NCBI RefSeq assembly: GCF_009730915.1
Contig: NW_024086904.1
Coordinates: forward strand, 1 to 64,000
DNA length: 64,000 nucleotides
Direction: 5' to 3'
Source of the DNA: Dioscorea cayenensis subsp. rotundata
Lineage: Eukaryota; Streptophyta; Magnoliopsida; Dioscoreales; Dioscoreaceae
Shown: piece after piece, positions 44,343 through 53,699 of the stretch
Layout: every line of letters begins with the position of its first letter
How positions within the stretch are numbered: position 1 is the stretch's first letter
Position numbers and translations under genes: made by a program
The notes under the pieces: generated by a model
The model's database searches: none
What the model saw: only the letters and a program-made list of their open reading frames with translations
Told to the model about the DNA's origin: nothing

Positions 44343-45193
44343 AAATCCTTTGACAAGTTTCTTATTGACGGTGGTGCTCGTTGTCCTCTTTATACTCAAT
44401 TCTGAAAATTAGGATGCCTAAGTAAAATTACTTTATTTTGTTGGGTTGCTTGGAATGATAAACTCCTCACACTCACAAATCTCTTCAATAAAGGGTGCAA
44501 CTTTCAAAATGCCACCGACACCTGTGTCCTTTGTCACAGTACCTCTAAGACCGTAGATCATCTGTTCATAGATTGCATTTACTAGTCACGAATTTGGTCC
44601 TTCGTCTCACAAGTATTCGACATACACCTTAAACCTTCTTCTGTTTTGAAGATTTGGACCACTTGGATCCCTTCCTTTCAAACACATCTCCAACCCTTTT
44701 GCGATCTTTGCACCAGAGCTATTTTATGGAACATTTGGCTTAAGCGAAATAACTGCATATTTCAATTCTTCGCATTACCTCCTCACACTTTAATGATTAA
44801 AATTGCTTATATGCTTCTGTCTTGGTTCTTAGCAGCAGCAAGCAACCATCAGCAGTCCCTTATTGAGGCTTCACAGAAGGTCAAGCACTCGCTTAATTTC
44901 ATCAGTGCTAGGGTTTCTAATAATTCCGGCGATCCAAAACCCTAATCTTGCCCGAGAGTAGTTCACTGCTCCTTTCAACTTCGCAAACATGTGCTCTCAG
45001 ATGATGGCTTTAGTTTACTAAGTTGTTATATTTACTTTATACCTTTCCTTTTTGCTTATTCTAGTTGTTTTTGCCTCATCCCTGGTGAGAGCTTCTGTAT
45101 TTTATTTTTCTTATTTGTCTATTCTATATTTGTTTGAGCTGATTCTTTTCAATAAAGCAGTGATTTATCCACTTTTTGTATATTAAAAAAAAA
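44343..45193 (+). mobile_element. 5'-truncated LINE, C-terminal zf-RVT region and 3' end
   Basis: 44343-44945 decodes to KSFDKFLIDGG, WVAWNDKLLTLTNL, CVLCHSTSKTVDHLFIDC and RAILWNIWLKRNNCIFQF, the zinc-binding domain after reverse transcriptase in plant LINEs. In-frame stops sit at 44401 (a Trp position) and near 44582. The 3' UTR ends with AATAAA, GTGATTTATCCAC (hairpin) and an A9 tail at 45185-45193. No 5' half, so this is a typical truncated insertion. Confidence 0.8.
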
Positions 45194-45289
45194 TCACAAA
45201 CTCAAACAATTCTTTATCCTCACTCACAAGTTTTATAGGTTCAAATATCACTCATCCACTCATAATAAAAAAATTAAAAATTAAAAATT

Positions 45290-45575
45290 AAAAACAGTAA
45301 CATTATACTCAATAATAACAAGGCCAGCAATTGCATTCAAAGAGTTAAGGTTTGCATGCAAACCCACTCACCACCCTAATTGAACTTATGAAGGGGGAGC
45401 TCCCTCTCTGTTTCCGGCACCGGAATTCCTTGAAAACACACTGATCAAGCTACCACTGATTTGAACGGAAGTGAATCCAAAGTCCACCATAAAGAGTATC
45501 AAACCTTTGAGTTTGGATAAGGACCCTTAATCAGCCAGGACCACTGAGGTTACTGCACTGGGTGGTCTCCAAAAA
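45290..45575 (-). pseudogene. Dirigent relic, heavily eroded
   Basis: Plus-strand remnants of the coding sequence read backwards: AACAGTAACATTATACTCAA (end of gene, 45294), GCAAACCCACTCACCACCCT (the MARGFA region), CTTGAAAACACACTGATCAA, GGAAGTGAATCCAAAGTCCA, AAACCTTTGAGTTTGGATAA and GGGTGGTCTCC. Several internal deletions, among them the GGRGKF codons and much of the centre. The SINE-like element abuts its 5' side. Confidence 0.7.
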
Positions 45576-45593
45576 CAAGAGGGAGGTGATAAG

Positions 45594-45828
45594 CGTTTTT
45601 TTTATGAATAATAGGTGATAAGCGTTTTTTTTTATGAATAATAACCAGTACTAAACAGTACTGGAGCCCGGATGTATAGTTTATGTATATTATAAAAATA
45701 ATATAATAATCCCTGGTGAACAGTGTATGAATACTGCGAGGAATATTAATGCCGGGGGAGGAATTTGAACCCATAACCTCCCTTTTACACTTTAATTTCA
45801 TACTATTAGACTATCCAATGGTTGACTT
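45594..45828 (-). mobile_element. SINE-like element, copy 2 (with pol III B-box-like motif)
   Basis: On the minus strand: GTCAACCATTGGATAGTCTA, then GGGTTCAAATTCC (close to the tRNA B box GGTTCRANNCC), CATCCGGGCTCCAGTACTGT, and a tail with ATTATTCATAAAAAAAACGC repeated twice. The minus-strand reading frame over it (45550-45801) is not a gene. Same family as 28135-28330. Confidence 0.5.
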
Positions 45829-45829
45829 G

Positions 45830-46600
45830 ATCATCGCAATCTAGCTATAAGTTTATCATTTTGTCCCATAGATCTTTTTTAGGATTGGAAATAGGGAATA
45901 GTCTAATTATAGGCAATGGTTTTTTTCTAAGATGAAATCCATTGAAAATGGATGACATATTTATTAATTATATAGTTTTATAGGTGATTGCGGCACAAGT
46001 TGATCAATTATTGTGCTTTGTTAATGAAAAGAATTTAAGTTAAAATGGAGATTTGTTGGTGACTTTATATAGTATAGCCATAGGCCGAGAATTTACTCAA
46101 TGAAACTATTTCTAAAATATTGACACACTCTCTATGTCACATCACATGCTCATAAATATATATATATATACACACACCACTTGCTTATGAAGCCCCCAAA
46201 GAGAGTCACGGGGAGAATGGTAGTGTCAAGTGTGGCATAGTGTACGTGCATGTGAGACAATATTAAAAACATCCACTAAGCCATATTCTATTCATAATAT
46301 ATATCTCCCTGGAATTTTTTCACATTAGTGTTTACATTCTTCTTCTTTATTATTATCTTACATTCAATCTTGTTGTTGTTTCAATTTGAGTGTGATTAAC
46401 TGTCAGACTACTCCCCAACATCATCATAGAGATCATACAAATAACAAAATATTACAAATATATAATTAATTAAGCTGATGATCTACTTTCTTTAATTACC
46501 ATTTTACCATAATAATCTTTTAAAAAAAACCAAAATACTACAAGTACTGACCAAGAAACTTCAGATTATTCATCAAATAAAAGTTACAACAGATACACAT
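45830..46600. other. Intergenic, 3' side of the 46.6-kb DIR gene
   Basis: AT-rich with (AT)n/(CA)n at about 46156-46178. No open frame or repeat of interest was recognised. Confidence 0.5.
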
Positions 46601-46613
46601 AATTAATTAAAAA

Positions 46614-47183
46614 TTAAATTTCATAATGAAAAACTGTAACATCATACTCAACTACAGCACCAGCACCAGTTAAATTGAATGAATAAGTATGAAGCTTTGC
46701 AAAGCCACGAGCAAGCCGGAACTTTCCCCGGCCACCGACGACGGCCATCTCTCTATCAGTTTCCAACACCGGATTCCTAGAAAACAAAGTAATGGAGCTA
46801 CCATTGAACTCACCGGACGTGAACCCAATATCCATAACAAAGATAAGCACCACCTTATCCTGCATTTCAAACACGTAAAAACCTTGTGCATGTCCTACAA
46901 CCGTTGATTTTGGATCAGGACCATCAGTTAAAGGGTCATCAGCTACGTACACAGCATTAGAGGGTGCTAGATTACTTGGGCTAATCACTGTGCCTATGGG
47001 ATAGGCCACCGGTACGGTGGTGGGGTGGTCTCCGTTGAGGGTGTCATGGAAATAGAAGTGGAGTCTTGTCACCTTCTCTTTGCCTAAGTATGCATGGCCT
47101 TCTATATTTGTTATCATCCATGAATGAGAAACCAAGATGACAGCAATGAGAACAACAAGGTTTCCATTCATTATCTTCTTCAT
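46614..47183 (-). CDS. Dirigent protein, subfamily A, 189 aa, intact
   Basis: Start chosen at Met 47183 (MKKIMNGNLVVLIAVILVSH) because the longer frame upstream to 47285 translates a (GA)n leader and has no signal peptide. Signal peptide residues about 1-31, with likely cleavage after GHA. Dirigent motifs: LHFYFHD 41-47 (conserved Asp kept), VADDPLTDGPD 80-90, VVGHAQGFYVF 95-105, FTSGEFNGSS 121-130, MAVVGGRGKFRLARGFA 146-162, VEYDVTVFHY 178-187. It keeps the residues usually conserved in DIRs, so it is a candidate for canonical radical-coupling guidance in the cell wall (family knowledge). Sequons NGSS 127 and NLTG 170. No clear TATA was seen. The leader holds a CT/GA repeat. Confidence 0.92.
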   Translation of the reverse strand: MKKIMNGNLVVLIAVILVSHSWMITNIEGHAYLGKEKVTRLHFYFHDTLNGDHPTTVPVAYPIGTVISPSNLAPSNAVYVADDPLTDGPDPKSTVVGHAQGFYVFEMQDKVVLIFVMDIGFTSGEFNGSSITLFSRNPVLETDREMAVVGGRGKFRLARGFAKLHTYSFNLTGAGAVVEYDVTVFHYEI

Positions 47184-47185
47184 GA

Positions 47186-47213
<28 letters not shown>
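47186..47213 (-). promoter_or_regulatory. (GA)14 repeat in the 5' leader of the 46.6-kb DIR gene
   Basis: On the coding strand 28 bp of GA repeat end three bases before the ATG. Such repeats are known binding sites for plant BBR/BPC (GAGA-binding) proteins. A regulatory role here is inference. It is absent from the other DIR copies. Confidence 0.5.
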
Positions 47214-47218
<5 letters not shown>

Positions 47219-47289
47219 GTGAGTAGTACGTGTGTGTCACTGTCAGAGCCCGTGTGTTGGGTGTTTCGTAAACATGCACTCTCATTTTG

Positions 47290-48090
47290 TAAGCTTGGAA
47301 GAGGGTTTTTCTTTTTCTTTTTTTTTTCCTTTATGTTTTTTCAGTTTTTTGGTGGGTGGCGAGGCCGCGAGGGGATGCATTTTCTTCTTTTTAAAAAATC
47401 AAAATTTAAATTTTTTAGAAAAAAAAAATCATATTATAATCAACTTAAAACCTAAATCTCCTTTCGTCATTATTAGTCAGTCAATTTTTTTAATAAAATA
47501 AATATAATTAAAACTTAAGAAACGAATACACGAAACAGAAAAAAATGGTTAAAAAATAATAGAAATTAAAAAAAGGCAAAAAAATGCACTGCTAGATAAC
47601 TTTAAAAAATAAAAATAAAAACTATTACTCATCACTGTCAACAAATTAATTATAGTCGCACATGTGTTCATATGATTTGTCAAGATTTAAAGTATAATCA
47701 CAATTTAAATTGATAGATGGACCATCAAAATTATGAGAGTGAACAATTAATATTTATAATAATAAATAATATTTAAAAATAATCATTTATTTAGTAAAAG
47801 GATTTTTTTTAAAAAAAAAGAGCGGATAACCACGTGCATTAACTACAGTAAAGGAGAAAATTATTCACTAATTTTTAGCATAGGTTTTTGTGTTTTATTA
47901 AGGAAAAAATTTTGTAGATGGAGGGAAGCAATACATTTGATATGATATTTAATTTTACAATGACATCTTATGTGGTACTCCCAAAGTTTTTAGCTTATTT
48001 TTATTTTATCAAAAAGTTTGACTTTTATTATTCTTTTTTATTAATCTACATGTGATGTCTGAAGACTCCCCAAATCTTATATATTTGATT
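47290..48090. other. Upstream region of the 46.6-kb DIR gene
   Basis: Pyrimidine-rich tract at 47305-47345, a short GC-rich patch (GGGTGGCGAGGCCGCGAGG) at 47352-47370, then AT-rich DNA. The open frames at 47219-47501 are low-complexity. No gene. Confidence 0.45.
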
Positions 48091-48094
48091 TAAA

Positions 48095-48525
48095 TTTAAA
48101 CCTGACCCTGGTTCGATTCAAACCATAGAATTAAACCCAAATTGATACTATTAGAACCGAACCGGAATCGTAAAAATGATTTTGGTTCCAAACCGAAATA
48201 TTAAACCGGAATTTTAATTAAGGTTCCTGTTAAGATTCTTATGGGAACTCGAACCGAACCGAAACTGAACTGCTGGTTCTAATTTTATTTTTATTTTTTA
48301 AATAAAAGTATTTATAATATAATTTTTTTATAAATTTTAATTAATCGGAACTAAATTATTTGGAACCAAATTATTTAGAACCAAACCGGAACTGAAACTG
48401 TATTAGAACCGAACATAGAACCATAATCTTAAGACTACAATTCGGTTTCGGTTCTATAGCTTATAAAATTGGAACCAGCAGTTTCAAATCAGAATCGAAC
48501 CGAAACTGAACCGTGGTTAGGTCTA
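48095..48525. repeat. AACCGAACC/GGTTCGG-rich MITE-like repeat
   Basis: About 430 bp packed with AACCGAAC, CCGGAA and GGTTC motifs in both orientations. The ends GACCCTGGTTCGATTC (48103) and GAATCGAACCGAAACTGAAC (48492) are roughly inverted. It resembles a nonautonomous DNA transposon with internal short repeats. The family is not known to me. Confidence 0.45.
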
Positions 48526-48529
48526 TTTA

Positions 48530-49480
48530 AAGTCTTATAAATTTTGTAAGATGGTGTTATAATTGAATATGGTGACACTAGAAACTAAGTCATTGCTACA
48601 TTGGTTTGACTATATATTTTAAGAAACTCTTATTTTAATGTTTTTTTTAATTCACTAAATTGTTTAGAACTTGTAGCTTTGTGTTTATAACAAAAGAAAA
48701 TGATTAAAAAAAATCTTATTGTTATTAAAATAATACTTGAAGTCATTTATTAAAATAAATGATGATTTGTTATTATTAAACTATAAATAATGCTTGGCCT
48801 CATAGTGAGCATGTGTATTAATTTATCTCTTTATTTACAAAACTTCAACGGTTTATAATATATAATTAATTTTCGGATTTTAATGTTCCGCAACTTGAGC
48901 TGGATGAGAATTTAATTCAATCTAGCAAGTTGTCTAAAGAGTTTATTATGCATAGGAAAGCTATATATCACACATGGGTGCCATTTATTTTATTTTATTT
49001 AACAAAATTAGAACCATAATTAGTTAAGATAAAGATAAATACATAGGTATATTAGCCACAGTGACTTATAGACTTCTCTGGAATGCACTATAAATAACTT
49101 GAAGAATATCCCTATTATGCAATCCTAGAGATGAATGAGAGTGCTCCTCATACAAATCTATCATAAAAAATCACGTGCTTCATACAAGATGAGGGGTTTG
49201 AACATGAGACCTGTCAAATATACAAGACGAAGGTACTATATGCTTCATACAAGGTGAAGGGTTTGAACTTGAGATCTCTCAAACCTGTCAAACGTACAAA
49301 GTGTAGGATTTACACTGCACCTTTGTTTCTAATAGATTTTTGTAAAATCATTATTATACTGAAATTATAGAGATTTTTTTTTGAGTGAATTATCTTTTAA
49401 TATCTTACAACTAGATTTAGAAAACAAGAATTGCAAACAAAATTGTACCTTAATTAAAATATGCATTAAACGCCCATAAT
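48530..49480. other. AT-rich intergenic DNA with a 65-bp duplication
   Basis: 49175-49290 holds two imperfect tandem copies of TGCTTCATACAAGRTGARGG plus GTTTGAACWTGAGAYCT. No coding evidence. Confidence 0.5.
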
Positions 49481-49485
49481 TAATT

Positions 49486-49882
49486 GGTAGAATATCCAGG
49501 TTAGTCCTGTACTCTTTTCACTTATCATTTTAGTCATCATACTTCAATTTAAGCTCTTTTAATTCCTCTACTCTTTGAATAAATGCAATGAAGTCCCCAA
49601 AATTGTATTAATCATAAAAATAATTAATATTCTCTACACAATTCATCCATAATAATCATTGTAGTGTACATAATTTAGAAAAATAATACAAATTCTTTAC
49701 CTTTTATACGAACCATAGAATGTATGAGCACTAAAAGTTATTAATCGGCATGTTCAAAGAGTAGATGAGAGACTTGATTGCATTCATTTAAAGAGTAGAG
49801 ATATTAAAAAGGCTTAAATTGAAGTAAAAGAACTAAAAAGGTAGATTGAAAAGAGTGCAGGGACTAACCTTGGAATTCTACC
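49486..49882. mobile_element. MITE with about 105-bp inverted ends
   Basis: Left GGTAGAATATCCAGGTTAGT... and right (reversed) GGTAGAATTCCAAGGTTAGT... continue as an inverted pair through CCTGYACTCTTTTCA, TTTTAGT, TACTTCAATTTAAGC, TTTTAAT, CTCTACTCTTT and AATGCAAT. The spacer is about 180 bp and non-coding. No convincing target duplication could be picked out. Confidence 0.8.
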
Positions 49883-50375
49883 TATTTTATACCTACCCAT
49901 GATATACAACTAGCATATTCGTACAAAAAAATAAAAGAATTTTTTTATTTGATAAAAATTGGTTTGAATTGTCCTTATTATATTTAATTATAATTTTATA
50001 CTCCTACTAAATAATTTCAGATCATAATTGGGCTAATATATATATATATATATATGCACCCCCATAATTGATATTTAATTTAGAGAATTAATCTAATTTT
50101 AAATTATAAAAAAAATTGTATATTTTTTATTTTCTGACAATGATATCTTTATATTGACAATTAATGAAAATAACATTGGCGAGCTCATTCAAATTCATAT
50201 GATGCAACCACTATCACACAGTTGAACTCTGTTTTCATTCATGTTTTTCATAATAGCATTTAAAAAGACCAGAAAACATACAACACTAGCCACAAGCACG
50301 ATCTTAATCATGGAAAACCATTCACAACTCACAAGCATTTCTTAATCATCCACAAATTCATATCTCACTCATTGA

Positions 50376-50510
50376 TTTCATAATTAAAAACTGTAATTAA
50401 CAGTATACTTTTTTTTCCCAAGATAAAGTAATTAACTCTATATTACAAAAACAGCAATATCATCATCAACAATAACAAAACCATAAATGTGTGAATGAAT
50501 CCATTTAAAA
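50376..50510 (-). pseudogene. Possible dirigent 3'-end relic
   Basis: TTTCATAATTAAAAACTGTA resembles the TTTCATAATGAAAAACTGTA end of the 46.6-kb gene, and 50455-50490 (AACAGCAATATCATCATCAA CAATAACAA) resembles the following codons. About 50 bp of other sequence interrupt it. Weak, because the match is short and AT-rich. Confidence 0.3.
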
Positions 50511-50920
50511 CTCTCTTTCATAATGAAAATAGCAACATTATTTTTTCACAGTCGCAGACACAGCCTTAAAATGCAGTAGATTACCATTGTTAATCCTCAC
50601 ATCCATATAACTTAGACACTTTAATTTTAATAATACTACAGTAACTTTGCAAAACACGCAATCTAACTGATTATCGATTATATATATATATATATTAAAA
50701 ATAAATTTTCCGCAAGTTTAATTTTAATTTTAATTTTTTATTATTATTTTATGGATTCTAGTTTTGGTGCCTAATTACTTCATATGATAATCCTTTGTCA
50801 CTTACCACTCAATTTTTCTATTTCTTAATTACCTTCGTAACCATTTTGACAAAAATAAAAACTTCCAAGATTGAATATCTCTCTCATTCATAATGAGAAA
50901 AACAATATTCCAGCATTGAG

Positions 50921-50926
50921 TTTATT
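50921..50926 (-). terminator. Poly(A) signal of the 51-kb DIR gene
   Basis: AATAAA on the minus strand within TTGAATAAACTCAATGCTGG, about 48 nt past the stop. The same TTGAATAAA is found after the stop of the copies at 15.3, 22.5 and 31 kb. Confidence 0.55.
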
Positions 50927-50973
50927 CAAGGAAACACATATTTAATAAACTCTGATGATCATCACTCTCACAA

Positions 50974-51537
50974 TTACTCATAATGAAAAATAGTAACATT
51001 ATACTCAACAACAACAACATTGGCGGTTGCAGTCACTGTATGTAGCTCAGCAAACCCACGTGCCATTCTAAACTTCCCACGGCCACCAACAATAGCAATT
51101 TCCCTGTGATTTGTTTCCAATATAGGGTTTCTTGAAAACGCACTAATAGAACTACCATTAAACTCACCGGAAGTGAACCCACAGTCCACCATGAAGGCAA
51201 CCATAAGCTTGTCCTGCCCTACAGACACTGCAAGTCCTTGAGCTTGCCCTACCACCTTTGAGTTTGGGTCTAATCCTTCAGTGAGAGGTACATCAAGGAC
51301 ATACACTGCCCCAAATGGCAAAGGATTAGAGGCATTCATTATGGTGTCTTTAGGCTTGGCAACCAACACAGTAGTAGGGTGGTCTCCACTCGGTCTTTCT
51401 CGGAAGAAGAAGTGAAAGTGTGTGACCTTCTCTTTACCTAAGGAGTAGTGGGCATGGCTAGCTTGTGAAACTATGGTTAGAACAAAGAGAAGGAGAAGAT
51501 GAAGAATGATTACATTATTCATTCTTTCGTTGCTCAT
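50974..51537 (-). CDS. Dirigent protein, subfamily B, 187 aa, intact
   Basis: Signal peptide residues about 1-29 (ILHLLLLFVLTIVSQASHA). Dirigent motifs: FHFFFRERPSGDHPTTVLVA 41-60, PFGAVYVLDVPLTEGLDPNS 74-93, GQAQGLAV 97-104, FTSGEFNGSSISAFSRNP 121-138, ETNHREIAIVGGRGKFRMAR 141-160, VEYNVTIFHYE 177-187. The family's FHD is RER and DDP is DVP. One extra residue (NH) before REIAIVGG is shared only with the 52.6-kb gene and the broken 33.4-kb copy. Tandem neighbour of 52582-53142, with matching 3' flanks back to about 50760, so they arose by a recent duplication of about 1.6 kb. Sequons NASN 68 and NGSS 127. TATATAT lies 52 bp upstream. Confidence 0.92.
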   Translation of the reverse strand: MSNERMNNVIILHLLLLFVLTIVSQASHAHYSLGKEKVTHFHFFFRERPSGDHPTTVLVAKPKDTIMNASNPLPFGAVYVLDVPLTEGLDPNSKVVGQAQGLAVSVGQDKLMVAFMVDCGFTSGEFNGSSISAFSRNPILETNHREIAIVGGRGKFRMARGFAELHTVTATANVVVVEYNVTIFHYE

Positions 51538-51588
51538 CTTATCTCTCTATTTCATTGCTTTTGGTCATGATTAATCCCCTTGTCTCAC

Positions 51589-51595
51589 ATATATA
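51589..51595 (-). promoter_or_regulatory. TATA box of the 51-kb DIR gene
   Basis: TATATAT on the minus strand about 52-58 bp upstream of the ATG, as in the other subfamily-B copies. Confidence 0.5.
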
Positions 51596-51599
51596 GTGA

Positions 51600-52056
51600 A
51601 AGATGTGGACATATTGTTTAATGAAAGAATGGATAGTCTAAAAGAATTCTTTAGTTGGTGCGTGTATAGTTGGCCGTCACTGATGGCACCCGTCCTGCTT
51701 AAATTCCTATGTTGCTATTGCTTCACCAACTTATCTAATCACCTAAAGTTCATTGAATTTAGATGCCATTCAAGTGCAAGTGTTGGTGGTTTGCCATTAG
51801 AAGCAATAGAACTTTACAGATTAGAAAATGACATACATCAATCAATCTTAAACTTTTGACTCTTCTTTTAATTAAATATGTTAACATCCTAACCTTATCT
51901 TCTTTACCACCAGAAATGTTTTAAGAAATCCTCCCTTAAAATATCACCCAAAATTTATAAAAAAAAAAAAAAAATTGTCCATGTGAAAGTCTATTAAAGA
52001 ATTGTTCTTATAAACCACTTTTATGAGCATAAGTTGAAAGAAATTGTGTATTATTA

Positions 52057-52087
<31 letters not shown>

Positions 52088-52570
52088 TTTTGAAACTTTG
52101 TAGAACTCTTAGAAATTTGTTTGCGTGCTCATTAAACCCACCAGGACAATCAAAGTCATTAACGGATGTACCCTGTCTAAATATATAATGATATAGAAAA
52201 TATATTTTTTTAAGTCTCGTCAAGAAGAATTAGTAAATAACTCTATAAAACCAAAGAATTAATAATTTATTAATTTCAGTAACTCATCTAAACACACCAT
52301 CTAAGTGATCAATGATCATTGATTAAATATATCTATATATATTACATTAAAATTTTCTCAAATTTTTAGTGACTAAGTTCATACGATAATCGTTCTATCA
52401 ATTATCAGTTATTTTTTTTTATTTTAAATTGCTACATTACCTAGCAACTATTTTGACAAAAATAAAAACTTTAAGATTGAATATCTCTCTCATTCATGAT
52501 GAGAAAAAACAACATTTTAGCATTGAATTTTCTTCGAGGAAACACATAATTAATAAACTCTCATTATCAT
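51600..52570. other. Intergenic between the tandem DIR pair
   Basis: An 87-codon plus-strand frame (51596-51859) lies in the DIR upstream region and has no motif. (A)14 at about 51960, (ATT)n at 52050-52073 and (TATT)n to about 52090. 52370-52560 is the 3' flank homologous to 50765-50960. No gene. Confidence 0.55.
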
Positions 52571-52581
52571 CACTCTGACAA

Positions 52582-53142
52582 TTACTCGTAATGAAAAATA
52601 GTAACATTAGACTCAACAACAACAACACTAGTGGTTGCAGTCAATGTATGGTGCTCAGCAAACCCACGTGCCATTCTAAACTTCCCACGGCCACCAACAA
52701 TAGCTAGTTCCCTGTGATTTGTTTCCAATATAGGGTTTCTTGATAACACACTAAAAGAACTACCATTAAACTCACCGGAAGTGAACCCAATGTCCACCAT
52801 GAAGACAACCATAAGCTTGTCCTGCCCTACAGACACTGCAAGTCCTTGTGCTTGCCCTACCACCTTTGAGTTTGGGTCTAATCCTTCAGTGAGAGGTACA
52901 TCAAGGACGTACACTGCCCCAAATGGTAAAGTATTAGAGGCACTGATTACGGTGTCTTTAGGCTTGGCAACCAATACCGTAGTAGGGTGGTCTCCATTCA
53001 GTCTTTCTTGGAAGAAGAAGTGAAGGTGTGTGACCTTCTCTTTACCTAAGGAGTAGTGGGCATGGCCTCGTGAAACTATGGTTAGAACAAAGAGAAGGAG
53101 AAGATGAAGAAAGATTACATTATTTATTCTTTCGTTGTTCAT
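52582..53142 (-). CDS. Dirigent protein, subfamily B, 186 aa, intact
   Basis: Closest relative of the 51-kb gene. Signal peptide about 1-28 (FLHLLLLFVLTIVSRGHA). Motifs: LHFFFQERLNGDHPTTVLVA 40-59, PFGAVYVLDVPLTEGLDPNS 73-92, GQAQGLAV, FTSGEFNGSSFSVLSRNP 120-137, NHRELAIVGGRGKFRMARGF 142-161, VESNVTIFHYE at the end, where VEY has become VES. Like its sister it has E in place of the conserved Asp of FHD (QER) and DVP in place of DDP. Sequon NGSS 126. A TATATATATATA stretch lies at 53192-53202. The AATAAA seen after the sister gene is mutated here to GAAAAT. Confidence 0.92.
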   Translation of the reverse strand: MNNERINNVIFLHLLLLFVLTIVSRGHAHYSLGKEKVTHLHFFFQERLNGDHPTTVLVAKPKDTVISASNTLPFGAVYVLDVPLTEGLDPNSKVVGQAQGLAVSVGQDKLMVVFMVDIGFTSGEFNGSSFSVLSRNPILETNHRELAIVGGRGKFRMARGFAEHHTLTATTSVVVVESNVTIFHYE

Positions 53143-53191
53143 CTTATCTTCTTATTTCTTTGCTTTTGGTCATGCTTAATCCCCTTGTCTC

Positions 53192-53202
53192 ATATATATA
53201 TA
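53192..53202 (-). promoter_or_regulatory. TATA region of the 52.6-kb DIR gene
   Basis: TATATATATAT on the minus strand 50-60 bp upstream of the ATG, an extended version of the TATATAT of the sister gene. Confidence 0.5.
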
Positions 53203-53214
53203 GTAAAATATATG

Positions 53215-53430
53215 GATATATAGTTTAATGAAAGGGTTTGAAGAGCAGGGCGGGTGCCGTGTATAGACTATAGATAGATAGTCTAAAGAAATACTCCAAA
53301 TCCTTTAGTTTAATGAAATAGATAGTCTAAAGAATTCTTTAGTTGGTGCCGTGTATAGAAGAATACTTCCAACCCTTTAGTTTAATGAAATAGTTAGTCT
53401 AAAGAATTCTTTAATTAGTTGGTGCCTTGT
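53215..53430. repeat. Threefold duplicated DIR upstream segment
   Basis: The phrase TAGTTTAATGAAA...TAGTCTAAAGAATTCTTTAG...TTGGTGCCGTGTATAG occurs three times in about 200 bp (53220, 53310, 53378), against once upstream of the sister gene (51615). Local tandem amplification of promoter-proximal DNA. Confidence 0.75.
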
Positions 53431-53489
53431 ATAGTTGTCAGTCACTGATGGCACCCTCCCTGCTTAAATTCATATATATAGTTGTCGAC

Positions 53490-53697
53490 CAAGACTCTGC
53501 TCCGGCATAGTTACTTCTACTACTTCTTTAATTAGGCCTGAGATGCTGGGATGGTGTCTTCACTGATTAGACTTCCCTCTACTTTTGCCCTTTGCTTTCT
53601 CCTCTGTCTTTTCTCCCTCGCTTACAGGTGAGAGATTTGCTAGACTGTACTTTGTTCATTTTAATAAATCAGTGGTTTATCCACTTTTATTCAAAGA
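53490..53697 (+). mobile_element. LINE 3' UTR, strongly 5'-truncated
   Basis: Ends TTTTAATAAATCAGTGGTTT ATCCACTTTTATTC, the same 3' end with AATAAA and GTGGTTTATCCAC hairpin as the LINE at 44.3-45.2 kb. Only about 200 bp, no coding region. Followed by (AT)n at 53700-53720. Confidence 0.6.
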
Positions 53698-53699
53698 CA

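Noticed and set aside
45550..45801. 83-codon minus-strand open frame
   Set aside because: Lies over the SINE-like element; no conserved domain and an explanation as a retroposon is better.
47184..47285. Longer start for the 46.6-kb DIR protein
   Set aside because: The extra 34 residues translate the (GA)n leader (ERERERE) and would bury the signal peptide, so Met 47183 was chosen.
49175..49290. tRNA gene or SINE from GGGTTTGAAC-type B box
   Set aside because: No A box at proper spacing, no cloverleaf, and the motif is part of a short tandem duplication.
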